Source: Phyllobacterium lublinensis (GTDB lineage Bacteria > Pseudomonadota > Alphaproteobacteria > Rhizobiales > Rhizobiaceae). From it: a DNA stretch of 64,000 nt. Under the pieces are notes generated by a model. That model searched no databases. It saw only the letters and a list, made by a program, of their open reading frames with translations, and was not told the DNA's origin. The stretch's first letter is position 1. Every line of letters begins with the position of its first letter. Below, piece by piece: positions 27,944 to 37,031 of the stretch. Location: assembly GCF_020164435.1 (NCBI RefSeq), contig NZ_JAIUDQ010000013.1, forward strand, positions 1 to 64,000, in the 5' to 3' direction. The translations under genes and the position numbers were made by a program.

Positions 27944-29497
27944 CTAATCCATCACCGGGCTGTGTTCGACGGGCGCTGCGCTTCGAGCGGGCTTGCGCAA
28001 AAGCATGACCAGCGGAATGGATACGATCGACATGATCATCAGCAGCTTGAAATCATCCATATAGGCAATGATTGTCGCCTGAGTCGTAATCATTCCGTCC
28101 AAGGCGGCGCGGCCCGCGGCTTTCAACGGATCGAGATGCTGGACGATCGTGGGATTGTCGAATGCGTGATTGAAGGGCGTGATATAGGCCGCGATGGACG
28201 AGTGATTGCTCTGGACATTCTCGGTTATCAGTGCGGTCACGACGGCAATGCCGACACTCGAACCGATATTGCGCGAGAGATTGTACAGGCCTGTTCCTTC
28301 ACCGCGCATATGGGCTGGCAGGGTGGCGAAGGCTATCGTCGTCAGCGGCACGAACAGGAACCCGAGTCCCGCACCCTGAATGAAGCCAACGGATACAATC
28401 GTCCACTGCGAGACATCCGGTGTCCAGCCGGTCATGTCGTACATGGCCCAGGCGGTCAGGCTGAAACCGAGCACCAGCAGTAGCCGCGTGTCGACTCGGC
28501 CGATCAGCCGTCCGACGACGAACATGCTGAGCATTGTGCCGACGCCCCGGGGACCCATGACGATGCCGGCGGTAATGACAGGATAATCCATCAGCGTCTG
28601 CAGGTAGGGCGTCATCAGGGCCAGCGAAGCCAGATAGGTCACGCCGATGACGAAGATGAAAAACATGGAGACGGAGAAGTTGCGGTCCAGGAATAGCCGC
28701 GGATTGACGAAGGAATTCTTCGCGGTGAAGGTATGGACCAGAAACAGATAGAATGCCGCAGCGCAAATCAAGGCTTCGATCTGGATCTCGGCGGACGAGA
28801 ACCAGTCGAGCTGTTCGCCTCGATCCAGAAAAAGCTGCAGCGTGGCAATGGCAAGGCTCAATGTGCCAAAGCCGAACCAGTCGAGTCTTGCGCTTGCCTG
28901 ACGCGCCGTTTCCGAAACGAAGGCCACAATACCGAAGAATGCCAGCATGCCGATAGGCACGTTGATATAAAACACCCAGCGCCAGCTGATGTTGTCGGTG
29001 AGCCAGCCGCCGATGACGGGCCCCAGCACCGGGCCGACCATCACCGAGACGCCGAATAGCGCCATGGCCTTGCCGCGCTCTTCTACCGCATACATGTCGA
29101 GCAGAATCCCCTGCGACAATGGCACCAGCGCAGCGCCGAACAAGCCCTGCATGAGCCGGAAGACCACGATCTGCGGCAGCGACTGTGCAAGGCCGCACAG
29201 AACCGATGCGATGACGAAACCGACAATGGCGGTCAGAAGGACATTCTTGCGGCCGAAGCGTGCGGCGAGGAAGCCCGATGGTGGCGTCATGATGGCTGCA
29301 GCGACGATATAGGATGTCAGCACCCAGTTGATCTGGTCAGCACTGGCCGAGACACTGCCCTGGATATAGGGCAGCGCCACATTGGCAATCGTCGTATCAA
29401 GCGCCTGCATGATCACCGCAAGGATGACACACGCCGTTATGGCGCCGCGATTGGCAACCGCCGGTGTGGAACTGGGGACTGCGACAATATCAGACAT
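27944..29497 (-). CDS. emrB: DHA2-family multidrug efflux MFS transporter (EmrB type)
   Basis: Fourteen-helix proton-coupled drug exporter of 517 aa from the ATG at 29497 (MSDIVAVPSS), chosen because AAGGATC precedes it; upstream ATGs give an unrelated polar extension. Motifs: IMQALDTTIANVALPYIQG (helix 1, DHA2 signature), GFLAARFGRKNVLL (motif A) and VGPVLGPVIGGWLTD (motif C). The ATG lies 8 bases inside the end of emrA, so they are co-translated. It should form a tripartite pump with EmrA and an outer-membrane channel encoded elsewhere. Confidence 0.9.
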   Translation of the reverse strand: MSDIVAVPSSTPAVANRGAITACVILAVIMQALDTTIANVALPYIQGSVSASADQINWVLTSYIVAAAIMTPPSGFLAARFGRKNVLLTAIVGFVIASVLCGLAQSLPQIVVFRLMQGLFGAALVPLSQGILLDMYAVEERGKAMALFGVSVMVGPVLGPVIGGWLTDNISWRWVFYINVPIGMLAFFGIVAFVSETARQASARLDWFGFGTLSLAIATLQLFLDRGEQLDWFSSAEIQIEALICAAAFYLFLVHTFTAKNSFVNPRLFLDRNFSVSMFFIFVIGVTYLASLALMTPYLQTLMDYPVITAGIVMGPRGVGTMLSMFVVGRLIGRVDTRLLLVLGFSLTAWAMYDMTGWTPDVSQWTIVSVGFIQGAGLGFLFVPLTTIAFATLPAHMRGEGTGLYNLSRNIGSSVGIAVVTALITENVQSNHSSIAAYITPFNHAFDNPTIVQHLDPLKAAGRAALDGMITTQATIIAYMDDFKLLMIMSIVSIPLVMLLRKPARSAAPVEHSPVMD

Positions 29498-30695
29498 GAT
29501 CCTTGCGACCGAAAAGCCCGAGGATGTCATCGGCGAATTTGGGCAGGCCGCGCGCGTGGCCGGTGTCAACGCCGACGGTCACACTCATGCCGACCCGCAA
29601 GGGGGGCTTGCCCGCCATGTCATCAATGCTGACAAGCATCGGGATGCGCTGGACCACCTTTACCCAGTTGCCTGTGGTGTTCTGTGCGGGAAGCAGTGAG
29701 AAACTCGATCCGGAGGCCGGACTGATGCTGGATACCGTGCCTTTCCACTCGACACCGGGGTAGCTGTCGACGCTGATAGCGACAGGCTGGCCGGAGCGAA
29801 CATATGTGAGCTCGGTTTCCTTCGGGCTCGCGGCAATCCACATATGGGTTGTCGACACAAGGCTGAACCCCGGCTGCGAGGCCTGGAGGTAAGCACCGAC
29901 CTGCAGCGAGCTCACATTCGTGACAATGCCGTCGAACGGCGCCCGCACAATGGTGCGATCAAGGTTACGCTGCGCATTGTCCACTGCCGATTGCGCCTGG
30001 AGGTAAGATGGGTTCTGCTCGACAGGCTGGTCGGGATCATTGCCAAGCTGCGCACGTGTTGCCGCGGCCTCCGCCTTGGCGACGTCCACTTTCTGCTGGG
30101 CGGCATCCAGATCGTGCTTCGCCTGATCAAAGGTGGCCTTGGAAGCGGCGGCGCTCGCCGTCAGGTCCTGCTGGCGCTGCAGCGTCTTCTCGAAGAACGG
30201 TATGTCTGCCTCGGCCTGCGTTATCTCCGCGAGCGATTGCTTGTAGCTTGCCTCGAGATTGAGGATCTGGTTGCGAACAACGCCGAGCTGCGCTTTGGCT
30301 CCGGCAAGGGCGATGCTGTAGACAGCGGGATCAAGGCGGAGCAACACCTGTCCCTGCTTCACCTGCTCGTTGTCGTGAACCTCGATCGACTGCACTATCC
30401 CGGAGACGTCAGTCGAGACACCGACTATATCGGCCTGGACATAGGCGTTGTCCGTTGACATGACCTGCCCTCCGGTCGCGTAGGCATATCCACCGGCGAT
30501 CAGGACGATGGGCAGCAGTGCAAAGAGCAGCGGCCGCTTAAGGTCGCGGCGCTGGCGTGCCGGGCTCGGCACGGATTCCCTGGATGCAGGCAAGGCCGGA
30601 GCGGCCTCTATTGTGGTGTCGCGCTTTTCCATGACCATATCATTGGCCGTGTCGGAATTGGCGGGTATGCGTAAGGAGGATGAACCGTCAGCCAT
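29490..30695 (-). CDS. emrA: HlyD-family membrane fusion protein (EmrA type)
   Basis: Periplasmic adaptor of 401 aa linking EmrB to an outer-membrane channel. A cytoplasmic N-tail of about 50 residues precedes one membrane helix (LLFALLPIVLIAGGYAYATG). Then a lipoyl half (DNAYVQADIVGVSTDVSGIV), a long coiled coil (about 125-215, including ASAAASKATFDQAKHDLDAA), the second lipoyl half and a beta barrel (TGNWVKVVQRIPMLVSID). Its start overlaps the MarR gene by 8 bases and its end overlaps emrB by 8. Confidence 0.92.
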   Translation of the reverse strand: MADGSSSLRIPANSDTANDMVMEKRDTTIEAAPALPASRESVPSPARQRRDLKRPLLFALLPIVLIAGGYAYATGGQVMSTDNAYVQADIVGVSTDVSGIVQSIEVHDNEQVKQGQVLLRLDPAVYSIALAGAKAQLGVVRNQILNLEASYKQSLAEITQAEADIPFFEKTLQRQQDLTASAAASKATFDQAKHDLDAAQQKVDVAKAEAAATRAQLGNDPDQPVEQNPSYLQAQSAVDNAQRNLDRTIVRAPFDGIVTNVSSLQVGAYLQASQPGFSLVSTTHMWIAASPKETELTYVRSGQPVAISVDSYPGVEWKGTVSSISPASGSSFSLLPAQNTTGNWVKVVQRIPMLVSIDDMAGKPPLRVGMSVTVGVDTGHARGLPKFADDILGLFGRKDHV

Positions 30696-31152
30696 TGTTT
30701 TTCTCTTTGTCCTCGACCGGCGCCTGGCATGCGTCGATCAAATTGGTCTTCATGAGCGTAAGGGTACGTGTCAGGAATTCGCGATCTTCCGCCGAAATGC
30801 CAGCAAGGGCTTCGCCGCGCGTCGCCTCTCCAATCACGCGCATCGAAGCAAGCAGCGACCGGGTCTCTTCGCGCAGGAACAACAGCCAGATCCGGCGGTC
30901 CGTGGGGTGGCGGCGGCGCTCGACCAGGCCGCGCTCCTCAAGCTTGTCAAGAATGCGAACCAGCGTGATTGGCTCGATCTCGAGAATGTCCGCGAGACCC
31001 GCCTGATGGATGCCTTCATTGTTGGCGAGATATGCCAGGGTCTGCCACTGGGACCTTGTGAGCCCAAGGCATTTTGCCCGTTGCTCGAATCGCTTGCGCA
31101 GCAGCCGGGCAACGTCATGCAGCAGGAAGCCAAGGGTCGGTGTGTTGTTCAT
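30688..31152 (-). CDS. MarR-family repressor of the emrAB operon
   Basis: 154-aa winged-helix regulator starting MNNTPTLGFLLHDVARLLRK; the longer upstream frame has no ribosome site. DNA-binding segment IHQAGLADILEIEPITLVRI and wing HPTDRRIWL are typical. First gene of a three-gene operon with emrA and emrB and overlapping emrA by 8 bases, so it most likely senses a drug-like ligand and represses its own operon. An inverted repeat stands upstream at 31190-31208. Confidence 0.88.
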   Translation of the reverse strand: MNNTPTLGFLLHDVARLLRKRFEQRAKCLGLTRSQWQTLAYLANNEGIHQAGLADILEIEPITLVRILDKLEERGLVERRRHPTDRRIWLLFLREETRSLLASMRVIGEATRGEALAGISAEDREFLTRTLTLMKTNLIDACQAPVEDKEKNNG

Positions 31153-31189
31153 GATGAGTAGTATGAAACTCGTAAGGATGCTTATGACA

Positions 31190-31208
31190 TGCATACATAT
31201 AGGATGCA
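31190..31208. promoter_or_regulatory. Candidate MarR operator: TGCAT-N9-ATGCA
   Basis: Inverted repeat with 5-base arms, 37 bases upstream of the MarR start. The heptamer AGGATGC also occurs twice as a direct repeat (31175-31181 and 31201-31207) across the same site. Length fits a MarR dimer, but the arms are short. Confidence 0.35.
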
Positions 31209-31290
31209 GATTTGACAAGAAGAAGGTGTCAGCCTTGCGCCAGCGCAAAAATGCGCGAGCTGTCGATCAACATACGGTGATCAGTCCTCG

Positions 31291-32208
31291 TCACTGAAGA
31301 TCGAGAACCCATGTCTGCCCTGTCAAGTCATGACCGAAAGAATGATGCTTGTCCTCGTCCACCAGCCGAAAGCCCACCGCCTGGTAAATGCGCCGGGCCG
31401 AGACCAGGACATCGTTCGTCCAGAGTTTGATCTGCCGGTATCCAACTTCCCTGGCGCGATTGACACACGTCTCGACCAATGTGCGGCCGATGCCAAGTCC
31501 CCGGGCACCGGGCTCGACATAGAGCAATCGCAATTTCGCTACGGCCGGGTCTTCACTCTCCATGAGAAAAACGGAACCAGCGACGGTACCGGCATTTTCG
31601 GCTATCCAGCCCGCTTCGCGGCCGGGTTTGAAATTGGCGACGAATTTGCCAAGGATATCGCAGGCGAGACCTTCGTAGGTCCAGTCCCAGCCATACTCCT
31701 CATGGTAAAGGACAGCCTGACGGTGCGCGACCCAGCCGAGATCTCCCGGCCGGAGATCACGATAGGTCACGGTCGGACGAGGCTCCTTTTCGCCATCAAG
31801 GATCGCCTGGATCTGGCGCATCGACGTGACCAGTTGCCGGCGCATTGTGTCATCCATGGGCGCCAACAGGCCTTCGATTTGCGACTGCGAACCATTGTCC
31901 AGCACGGTGAATGCCCGGCGCCCGGCATCGGTAAGCGAGATAAGTCGTTGCTTGCCGTGATCCGGACTGGCGCGACCGTGTACAAGGTCGCGCTTGGCAA
32001 ATCGCGCCAGAATACGGCTGAGATGGGCCTTGTCCATTCCAAGGCTGCGCCCGATGTCGGCCGCTGTCTGCTCGCGGTTTTTGGCTAGTTCATAAAGCAC
32101 CCGTCCCTCCGCCAGTGTGTAGTCACTGGCCAGGAGATGCTTGTCGAGCAGCCCGATTTCCTTGGTGAAGAAGCGATTGAAACTGCGAAATTCCTCTACC
32201 GCGCTCAT
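31291..32208 (-). CDS. MarR / GNAT acetyltransferase fusion
   Basis: 305 aa with two domains. Residues 1-145 form a MarR winged helix (QTAADIGRSLGMDKAHLSRI recognition region; wing SPDHGKQRLIS). Residues 150-305 form a GNAT acetyltransferase, with acetyl-CoA motif A at LLYVEPGARGLGIGRTLVET and motif B at SARRIYQAVGFRLV. Such fusions are widespread in alphaproteobacteria, with unknown acetyl acceptors. A perfect 21-base palindrome sits 12 bases upstream of the start, implying autoregulation. Same strand as the porin-gene terminus downstream of nothing else in particular. Confidence 0.9.
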   Translation of the reverse strand: MSAVEEFRSFNRFFTKEIGLLDKHLLASDYTLAEGRVLYELAKNREQTAADIGRSLGMDKAHLSRILARFAKRDLVHGRASPDHGKQRLISLTDAGRRAFTVLDNGSQSQIEGLLAPMDDTMRRQLVTSMRQIQAILDGEKEPRPTVTYRDLRPGDLGWVAHRQAVLYHEEYGWDWTYEGLACDILGKFVANFKPGREAGWIAENAGTVAGSVFLMESEDPAVAKLRLLYVEPGARGLGIGRTLVETCVNRAREVGYRQIKLWTNDVLVSARRIYQAVGFRLVDEDKHHSFGHDLTGQTWVLDLQ

Positions 32209-32220
32209 GGTCTATCCCCC

Positions 32221-32241
32221 TATGTTGTCACTGACAACATA
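32221..32241. promoter_or_regulatory. Probable autoregulatory operator: TATGTTGTCA-C-TGACAACATA
   Basis: A perfect palindrome with 10-base arms and a single central base, 12 bases upstream of the MarR-GNAT start codon, overlapping where a -10 or transcript start would lie. TTGTC/GACAA cores are common in MarR operators. It is strong evidence for repression by the adjacent MarR-GNAT protein. Confidence 0.8.
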
Positions 32242-32308
32242 GAATCGAACCGATCCGGATCGCAAGCGAAATGCACGCCGCCTCCAAAGGCAGCGGCGCT
32301 GGAACTGC

Positions 32309-33376
32309 CTAGAAGTTACGCTGCAGCCGAAGTCTGCCCTCTATGGGATCGCCGCGATCATCATCATAGCTGGTGTAGGTGATCTCCGGCGTAATATCGA
32401 AGCCGGGAATGGCCTTGTATCTGACGTTCAACGAAGCGGAGAAATTGCCGTATTCCTCATAGGCGACCTGGCCGTTCAACGTGGTCTTGTCCCAGAGCTT
32501 GGCGGACAGACCGGCCCAAAGCGCATAGTCGCCCTCCCAGTTGGCGTAGTAGCTGTTTACACCGACATCGCTGTCCCAATCGGATTGATAGCCACCCATG
32601 ACAAAGGCGGATACCGCGTCGGTGAACTTCACGTCAACGCGAACCTTACCTGCCCACGACTCGTCCAGCGAGTCGTATCCGCTGACCGCGGCAACCGAGC
32701 CCCATTCCTGCTCCAGCTTCAGACCCGCAACCACATGGGGCATGTAGTCATCGATGACATAGCTTTTCACAAGCTCTTCATCCGAATAGCCAAAGTCGCC
32801 GTCGCTGCCCTGTTCGAGGCCGATCATGGCGGAAAAGCCGTTGCCGCCCGCGAACGTATAATTGATCTGGTTCGTGGGCGCATCGGAATAGGGGCCATAA
32901 CCGATCACGTCATCATTGATCAGATCGCCGGCATAATTTGTCCATGACGAGAACTGGGTGTCGGTCGACCCAACACGAAAGCCGCCAAGTTCGATATAGG
33001 CGTGCGGTAGATAAGAGACCGTGTCGCCATTGGTATATTGGATCTGTGTTTCGATATAGGAACGGAGTGTCCCGAGATCTGTATCGGAGCGCGCATCGAA
33101 ACGGAGCGTTGCGCGCGAGCGCTTGGACCAGGTGTCACGCTCGGCACCCGTATAGGAATTGTCGCCCGCCCTGATATCGTAACGTACGTATCCGCTGATC
33201 TTCAGGCAAGTTTCCGTGCCGGGGATGTAAAAGTAGCCCATGCCATACGCGTCGCAGACCCGGACATATTCAACTGGTTCCGGTTCAGCGGCCACTACGG
33301 CAGCATCGGCGGCGGCTGAGGCGGAGGCCGAAATGATCACCGCACACGAGCCCAAAAGAACAGTTTTGAGAATCAT
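32309..33376 (-). CDS. Outer-membrane porin (Omp2/RopA type, porin_2 family)
   Basis: General diffusion porin, a 16-strand trimer in the outer membrane. Signal peptide MILKTVLLGSCAVIISASAS... cleaved near SAAADA. Then the hallmark rhizobial opening AAEPEPVEYVRVCDAYGMGY and YIPGTETCLKISGYVR with two conserved cysteines. The C-terminus GRLRLQRNF ends in Phe, as needed for outer-membrane assembly. 355 aa. About 250 bases upstream carry its promoter; no OmpR-type repeats were recognised. Confidence 0.93.
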   Translation of the reverse strand: MILKTVLLGSCAVIISASASAAADAAVVAAEPEPVEYVRVCDAYGMGYFYIPGTETCLKISGYVRYDIRAGDNSYTGAERDTWSKRSRATLRFDARSDTDLGTLRSYIETQIQYTNGDTVSYLPHAYIELGGFRVGSTDTQFSSWTNYAGDLINDDVIGYGPYSDAPTNQINYTFAGGNGFSAMIGLEQGSDGDFGYSDEELVKSYVIDDYMPHVVAGLKLEQEWGSVAAVSGYDSLDESWAGKVRVDVKFTDAVSAFVMGGYQSDWDSDVGVNSYYANWEGDYALWAGLSAKLWDKTTLNGQVAYEEYGNFSASLNVRYKAIPGFDITPEITYTSYDDDRGDPIEGRLRLQRNF

Positions 33377-33629
33377 TTTCCCACTCCATCATGCCACGCG
33401 TAACTATCTAGACACGACATCCCTGCCTGGGCAAGCATGTCACGGACATGCTCGCAATATGCTGATGGGAGATTGGGTCAACCCCTAACCTTCGGTGGAA
33501 TTGTATGCAAGTGTATCTCAACGCATGAATGCTACTTCAACATGCAAATCTGACCGGCCTGCGACACACGGCCGATACATCGGGGAGATCGTTTCGCGCT
33601 GTGCCATGTCCAATCAGAGAGAGACCAAA

Positions 33630-34682
33630 ATGTCTGGAGAAATCAATCATCGCCGCCGCCGCTTTCTCGGGTTCGCGGCCATGACCATCGCTGTTGGTGA
33701 GTTCGGAAGGATCGGTGCCGCAAGGGCGCAGGCCAGCACCCCGGCGTCAGTGGTCCTTCCTGCGATCAAGCCTGGGACGAATACGTCGATGGGTACGTTG
33801 AAGCAGATCGATGCAGGTCTCCTCAATGTTGGATATGCCGAAGCCGGACCTGCCGATGGCCGGCCGGTCATCCTCCTGCACGGTTGGCCGTACGACATTT
33901 ACAGCTTTGCCGATGTTGCGCCGCTGCTCGCGGCCGCAGGCTACCGGGTGATCATGCCCTATCTGCGCGGCTACGGTACAACGCGATTCCTGTCAAACGA
34001 CACAGTGCGTAATGGCCAGCAAGCGGTGCTCGCCACCGACATCATCGCGTTGATGGATGCGCTCGATATCCGTACGGCAATTGTCGCGGGATTCGATTGG
34101 GGCGCGCGCACCGCGAATATCATGGCGGCGCTCTGGCCCGAGCGATGCAAGGCGCTGGTTTCCGTGAGCGGATATCTGATCGGCAGCCAGGAGGTCAACA
34201 AGAAGCCGCTGCCACCCAAGGCCGAACTCGCGTGGTGGTATCAGTTTTACTTCGCCACGGAACGCGGGCGGCAAGGCTACGAAAGCAACAGGCAGGAATT
34301 TGCAAAGCTCATCTGGCAACTCGCGTCACCGCAGTGGAACTTTGACGATGCCACGTTCGAGCGATCCGCCCAAGCCTTCAACAACCCGGATCATGTTGCC
34401 ATCGTGATCCATAACTACCGGTGGCGGCTGGGCCTCGCCGATGGTGAGCCGCAATATGATGACATGGAAAGGCAGCTTGCCAAGGGGCCGGTCATCTCCA
34501 TTCCGACCATTACCCTTGAAAGCGATGCCAATGGCGCCCCCCACCCGGATCCTGCGTCATACGCCAAGAAATTCTCGGGTAAGTACAGCCACCGGACAGT
34601 TGAGGGAGGTATCGGACACAATCTTCCGCAAGAGGCCCCACTGGCATTTGCGCAGGCTATCGTGGACGTTGATGGATACTGA
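33630..34682 (+). CDS. Exported alpha/beta hydrolase, epoxide-hydrolase-like
   Basis: 350 aa. From the ATG at 33630 the product begins MSGEINHRRRRFLGFAAMTI, a twin-arginine signal ending near AARAQA; two ATGs further upstream only lengthen the cytosolic tail. Oxyanion motif HGWP at 84-87, nucleophile Asp156 in GFDWGAR (Asp as in epoxide hydrolases and dehalogenases, not Ser), and a terminal catalytic His in GGIGHNLPQE. Folded export fits a cofactor-free but disulfide-poor enzyme. Substrate unknown. A two-component system follows 43 bases later. Confidence 0.82.
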   Translation: MSGEINHRRRRFLGFAAMTIAVGEFGRIGAARAQASTPASVVLPAIKPGTNTSMGTLKQIDAGLLNVGYAEAGPADGRPVILLHGWPYDIYSFADVAPLLAAAGYRVIMPYLRGYGTTRFLSNDTVRNGQQAVLATDIIALMDALDIRTAIVAGFDWGARTANIMAALWPERCKALVSVSGYLIGSQEVNKKPLPPKAELAWWYQFYFATERGRQGYESNRQEFAKLIWQLASPQWNFDDATFERSAQAFNNPDHVAIVIHNYRWRLGLADGEPQYDDMERQLAKGPVISIPTITLESDANGAPHPDPASYAKKFSGKYSHRTVEGGIGHNLPQEAPLAFAQAIVDVDGY

Positions 34683-34725
34683 CGCAGTGTTGCGCTAACT
34701 GGTGTTGAATTGAAGGTGCCTTGCC

Positions 34726-35466
34726 ATGGATCATATCGATCACATCCTGATCGTTGACGACGATCGCGAAATTCGGGAGCTGGTCGCTGGCTATCTGAAA
34801 AAGAATGGTCTGCGCGTCACTGCCGTAGCCGATGGCCGGCATATGCGCGCATTTCTGGAAGCAGATTCTGCCGATCTCATCGTACTGGACCTGATGATGC
34901 CGGGCGATGACGGCCTGGTTCTGTGCCGCGAACTGCGTGCAGGCAAGCACAAGGCAACGCCCATCCTCATGCTGACGGCACGCAGCGATGAAACCGACCG
35001 CATCGTCGGCCTCGAGATGGGTGCCGACGATTATCTGGCCAAGCCATTTTCGGCCCGGGAACTGCTGGCGCGCATCAAGGCGGTTCTTCGCCGGACCCGC
35101 ATGCTTCCACCCAACCTGCAGATTACGGAGGTCGGGCAATTGCTGAGCTTTGGCGATTGGCAACTGGATACCACCGCCCGCCACTTGCTTGACCGCAACG
35201 GTACCGCTGTCGCGCTTAGCGGGGCTGAGTATCGATTGCTTCGCGTTTTCGTCGACCACCCGCAACGTGTCCTCAATCGGGATCAACTGCTGAACCTTAC
35301 GCAAGGACGCGAGGCCGAGCTGTTTGACAGGTCCATAGACCTGCTCGTCAGCCGTCTGCGTCAGCGCCTGTCGGACGATGCGCGCGAGCCCGCCTATATC
35401 AAGACTGTTCGCAGTGAAGGCTATGTCTTTGCAATGCCTGTCGAGATTTCCGAGCTCCGCCAATGA
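34726..35466 (+). CDS. OmpR-type response regulator
   Basis: 246 aa. Receiver domain about 1-120 with acidic pocket DDD (11-13), phospho-acceptor Asp55 in IVLDLMMPG and the conserved Lys in LAKPFS. A trans_reg_C winged helix follows (about 140-235), with ALSGAEYRLLRVFVDHPQRV and VSRLRQRL. Its stop overlaps the sensor-kinase start by 4 bases. It could control neighbouring redox genes, since two of them share an upstream element, but no binding site is proven. Confidence 0.9.
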   Translation: MDHIDHILIVDDDREIRELVAGYLKKNGLRVTAVADGRHMRAFLEADSADLIVLDLMMPGDDGLVLCRELRAGKHKATPILMLTARSDETDRIVGLEMGADDYLAKPFSARELLARIKAVLRRTRMLPPNLQITEVGQLLSFGDWQLDTTARHLLDRNGTAVALSGAEYRLLRVFVDHPQRVLNRDQLLNLTQGREAELFDRSIDLLVSRLRQRLSDDAREPAYIKTVRSEGYVFAMPVEISELRQ

Positions 35467-36785
35467 CCGACACTGCATTCCTGCGGCGTTTTGTGCCATG
35501 GCCGCGCACCTTGGGGTGGAGGCTGTTCCTGATCCTTCTGGCTGGCCTGATCATCGCGCACGGCCTGTCCTTCAGCGTCCTGTTTTTCGAGCGCTACGTC
35601 GCGGCCAAGGGCATGATGTACAATACGCTCGAGAACGATGTGGCGACTTCGGTCGCCATTCTCGATCGCCTGCCTGCCGATGAAAGGGCGCAGTGGCTGT
35701 CGCGGCTTGACCGGGGATCGTATCGATTTGTGTTGGGACCCGGCTTGCCGGGCGTTCCAGACACGAGTGAGCGGGGTGCCGAAATCGCAGCCAAGATCAG
35801 GGAAGCCGTTGATCCACGTTTCCCGCTGACAGTCGAAGCCATTCCGCAAAACGGCAAGCGACTGCAGGCCCATTTGACACTGAGCGACGGCAGCCCCCTG
35901 ACGATCGACGTGAATCCCGGCCCGATAATGCGGGTGGCACAATGGTTGCCTTATGTTCTGGCGGCACAACTCACGCTCCTCATCCTTTGCAGCTGGTTTG
36001 CCGTGCGCCAGGCGATACGGCCCCTGACGAACCTCGCTCACGCCGCGGACACACTCGATCCGAACAAGAACGCGCCGCGTTTGAGTGAAACCGGACCGAG
36101 CGAAGTTGCCTATGCGGCGGCGGCGTTCAATGCGATGCGGGACCGCATTGCCCAATACCTCGAAGAACGGGTGCAGATCCTTGCGGCGATCTCGCATGAC
36201 CTGCAAACGCCCATCACCCGCATGAAACTCCGCGCCGAGTTTGCCGAGGATTCGGTTGAAAAGTACAAGCTTGTGCAAGACCTGGCCGAGATCGAGCGCC
36301 TTGTCCATGAAGGCGTAGCCTATGCCCGCAGCGCTCACGGTAGTGCTGAGAAAACCACCAGGATCGACATCGCGTCGTTCATGGAAAGCCTGGTCTATGA
36401 CTACCAGGATACAGGCAAGGCCGTAACGATAACTGGTGAGGTCAAATCCGTGATCGAGACGCGGCCGCACGCACTGCGCCGCATCTTCACCAATCTCATC
36501 GACAATGCGTTGAAATTCGGCGGAAGCGCCGACGTGCTTCTGGAAAAGGATGCGTCGGGCTCAGTTGTCATCAAGGTGCTGGACCGGGGACCCGGCATTC
36601 CGGAAGATCAGCTCGAAGCGGTGCTCCAGCCATTCTTCCGGCTCGAACAGTCCCGAAACCGGGGCACCGGCGGCACGGGGCTGGGCCTGGCGATTGCCCA
36701 GCAATTGACGCTTGCCATAGGTGCCTCTCTCCAGTTGCGCAATCGCGCGGGGGGTGGACTTTCGGCCGAAGTCGTTATCGGCTGA
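35463..36785 (+). CDS. EnvZ-like sensor histidine kinase
   Basis: 440-aa inner-membrane kinase partner of the preceding regulator. Membrane helices near 18-42 and 160-182 bound a periplasmic sensor of about 115 residues with no recognised fold. HAMP follows (RQAIRPLTNLAHAADTLD), then phospho-acceptor His245 in AAISHDLQTPITRMK, and the HATPase blocks N (LIDNALKFGG), G1 (DRGPGIPED) and G2 (GTGGTGLGLAIAQQL). Overlaps the regulator gene as ATGA. Confidence 0.9.
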   Translation: MTDTAFLRRFVPWPRTLGWRLFLILLAGLIIAHGLSFSVLFFERYVAAKGMMYNTLENDVATSVAILDRLPADERAQWLSRLDRGSYRFVLGPGLPGVPDTSERGAEIAAKIREAVDPRFPLTVEAIPQNGKRLQAHLTLSDGSPLTIDVNPGPIMRVAQWLPYVLAAQLTLLILCSWFAVRQAIRPLTNLAHAADTLDPNKNAPRLSETGPSEVAYAAAAFNAMRDRIAQYLEERVQILAAISHDLQTPITRMKLRAEFAEDSVEKYKLVQDLAEIERLVHEGVAYARSAHGSAEKTTRIDIASFMESLVYDYQDTGKAVTITGEVKSVIETRPHALRRIFTNLIDNALKFGGSADVLLEKDASGSVVIKVLDRGPGIPEDQLEAVLQPFFRLEQSRNRGTGGTGLGLAIAQQLTLAIGASLQLRNRAGGGLSAEVVIG

Positions 36786-36919
36786 TAGCCTCGAAGTGAG
36801 CCTGAGGTGATGCAAGACGCGCCTTGCAACTCCTTTTCGCCCATAAGCACGACGCTCATTGCTCATTGGAGCGCGGCAGCCCCAGCCCGGCGATGCGATG
36901 CAAGGCGACTGCACACTTC

Positions 36920-36978
36920 GTTACACTTAGGGATCATTCCGGACACATGCGGGATACGTCGTCAGCGTCTTATGCGGC
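36920..36978 (+). promoter_or_regulatory. Promoter/operator element A, upstream of the DipZ-type gene
   Basis: GTTACA at 36920-36925, a 12-base spacer, then a 21-base block at 36938-36958 (TCCGGACACAT-G-CGGGATACG) and CTTATGCG at 36969-36976. The same arrangement recurs at 38904-38959 before ohr, with a single mismatch in the 21-base block. The two genes are probably co-regulated from this element. Confidence 0.6.
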
Positions 36979-37031
36979 CTGGCTGCCATCAGCCTTGCGC
37001 TTCGCGCCGTTGAACCACTGCAAAGGAATTG

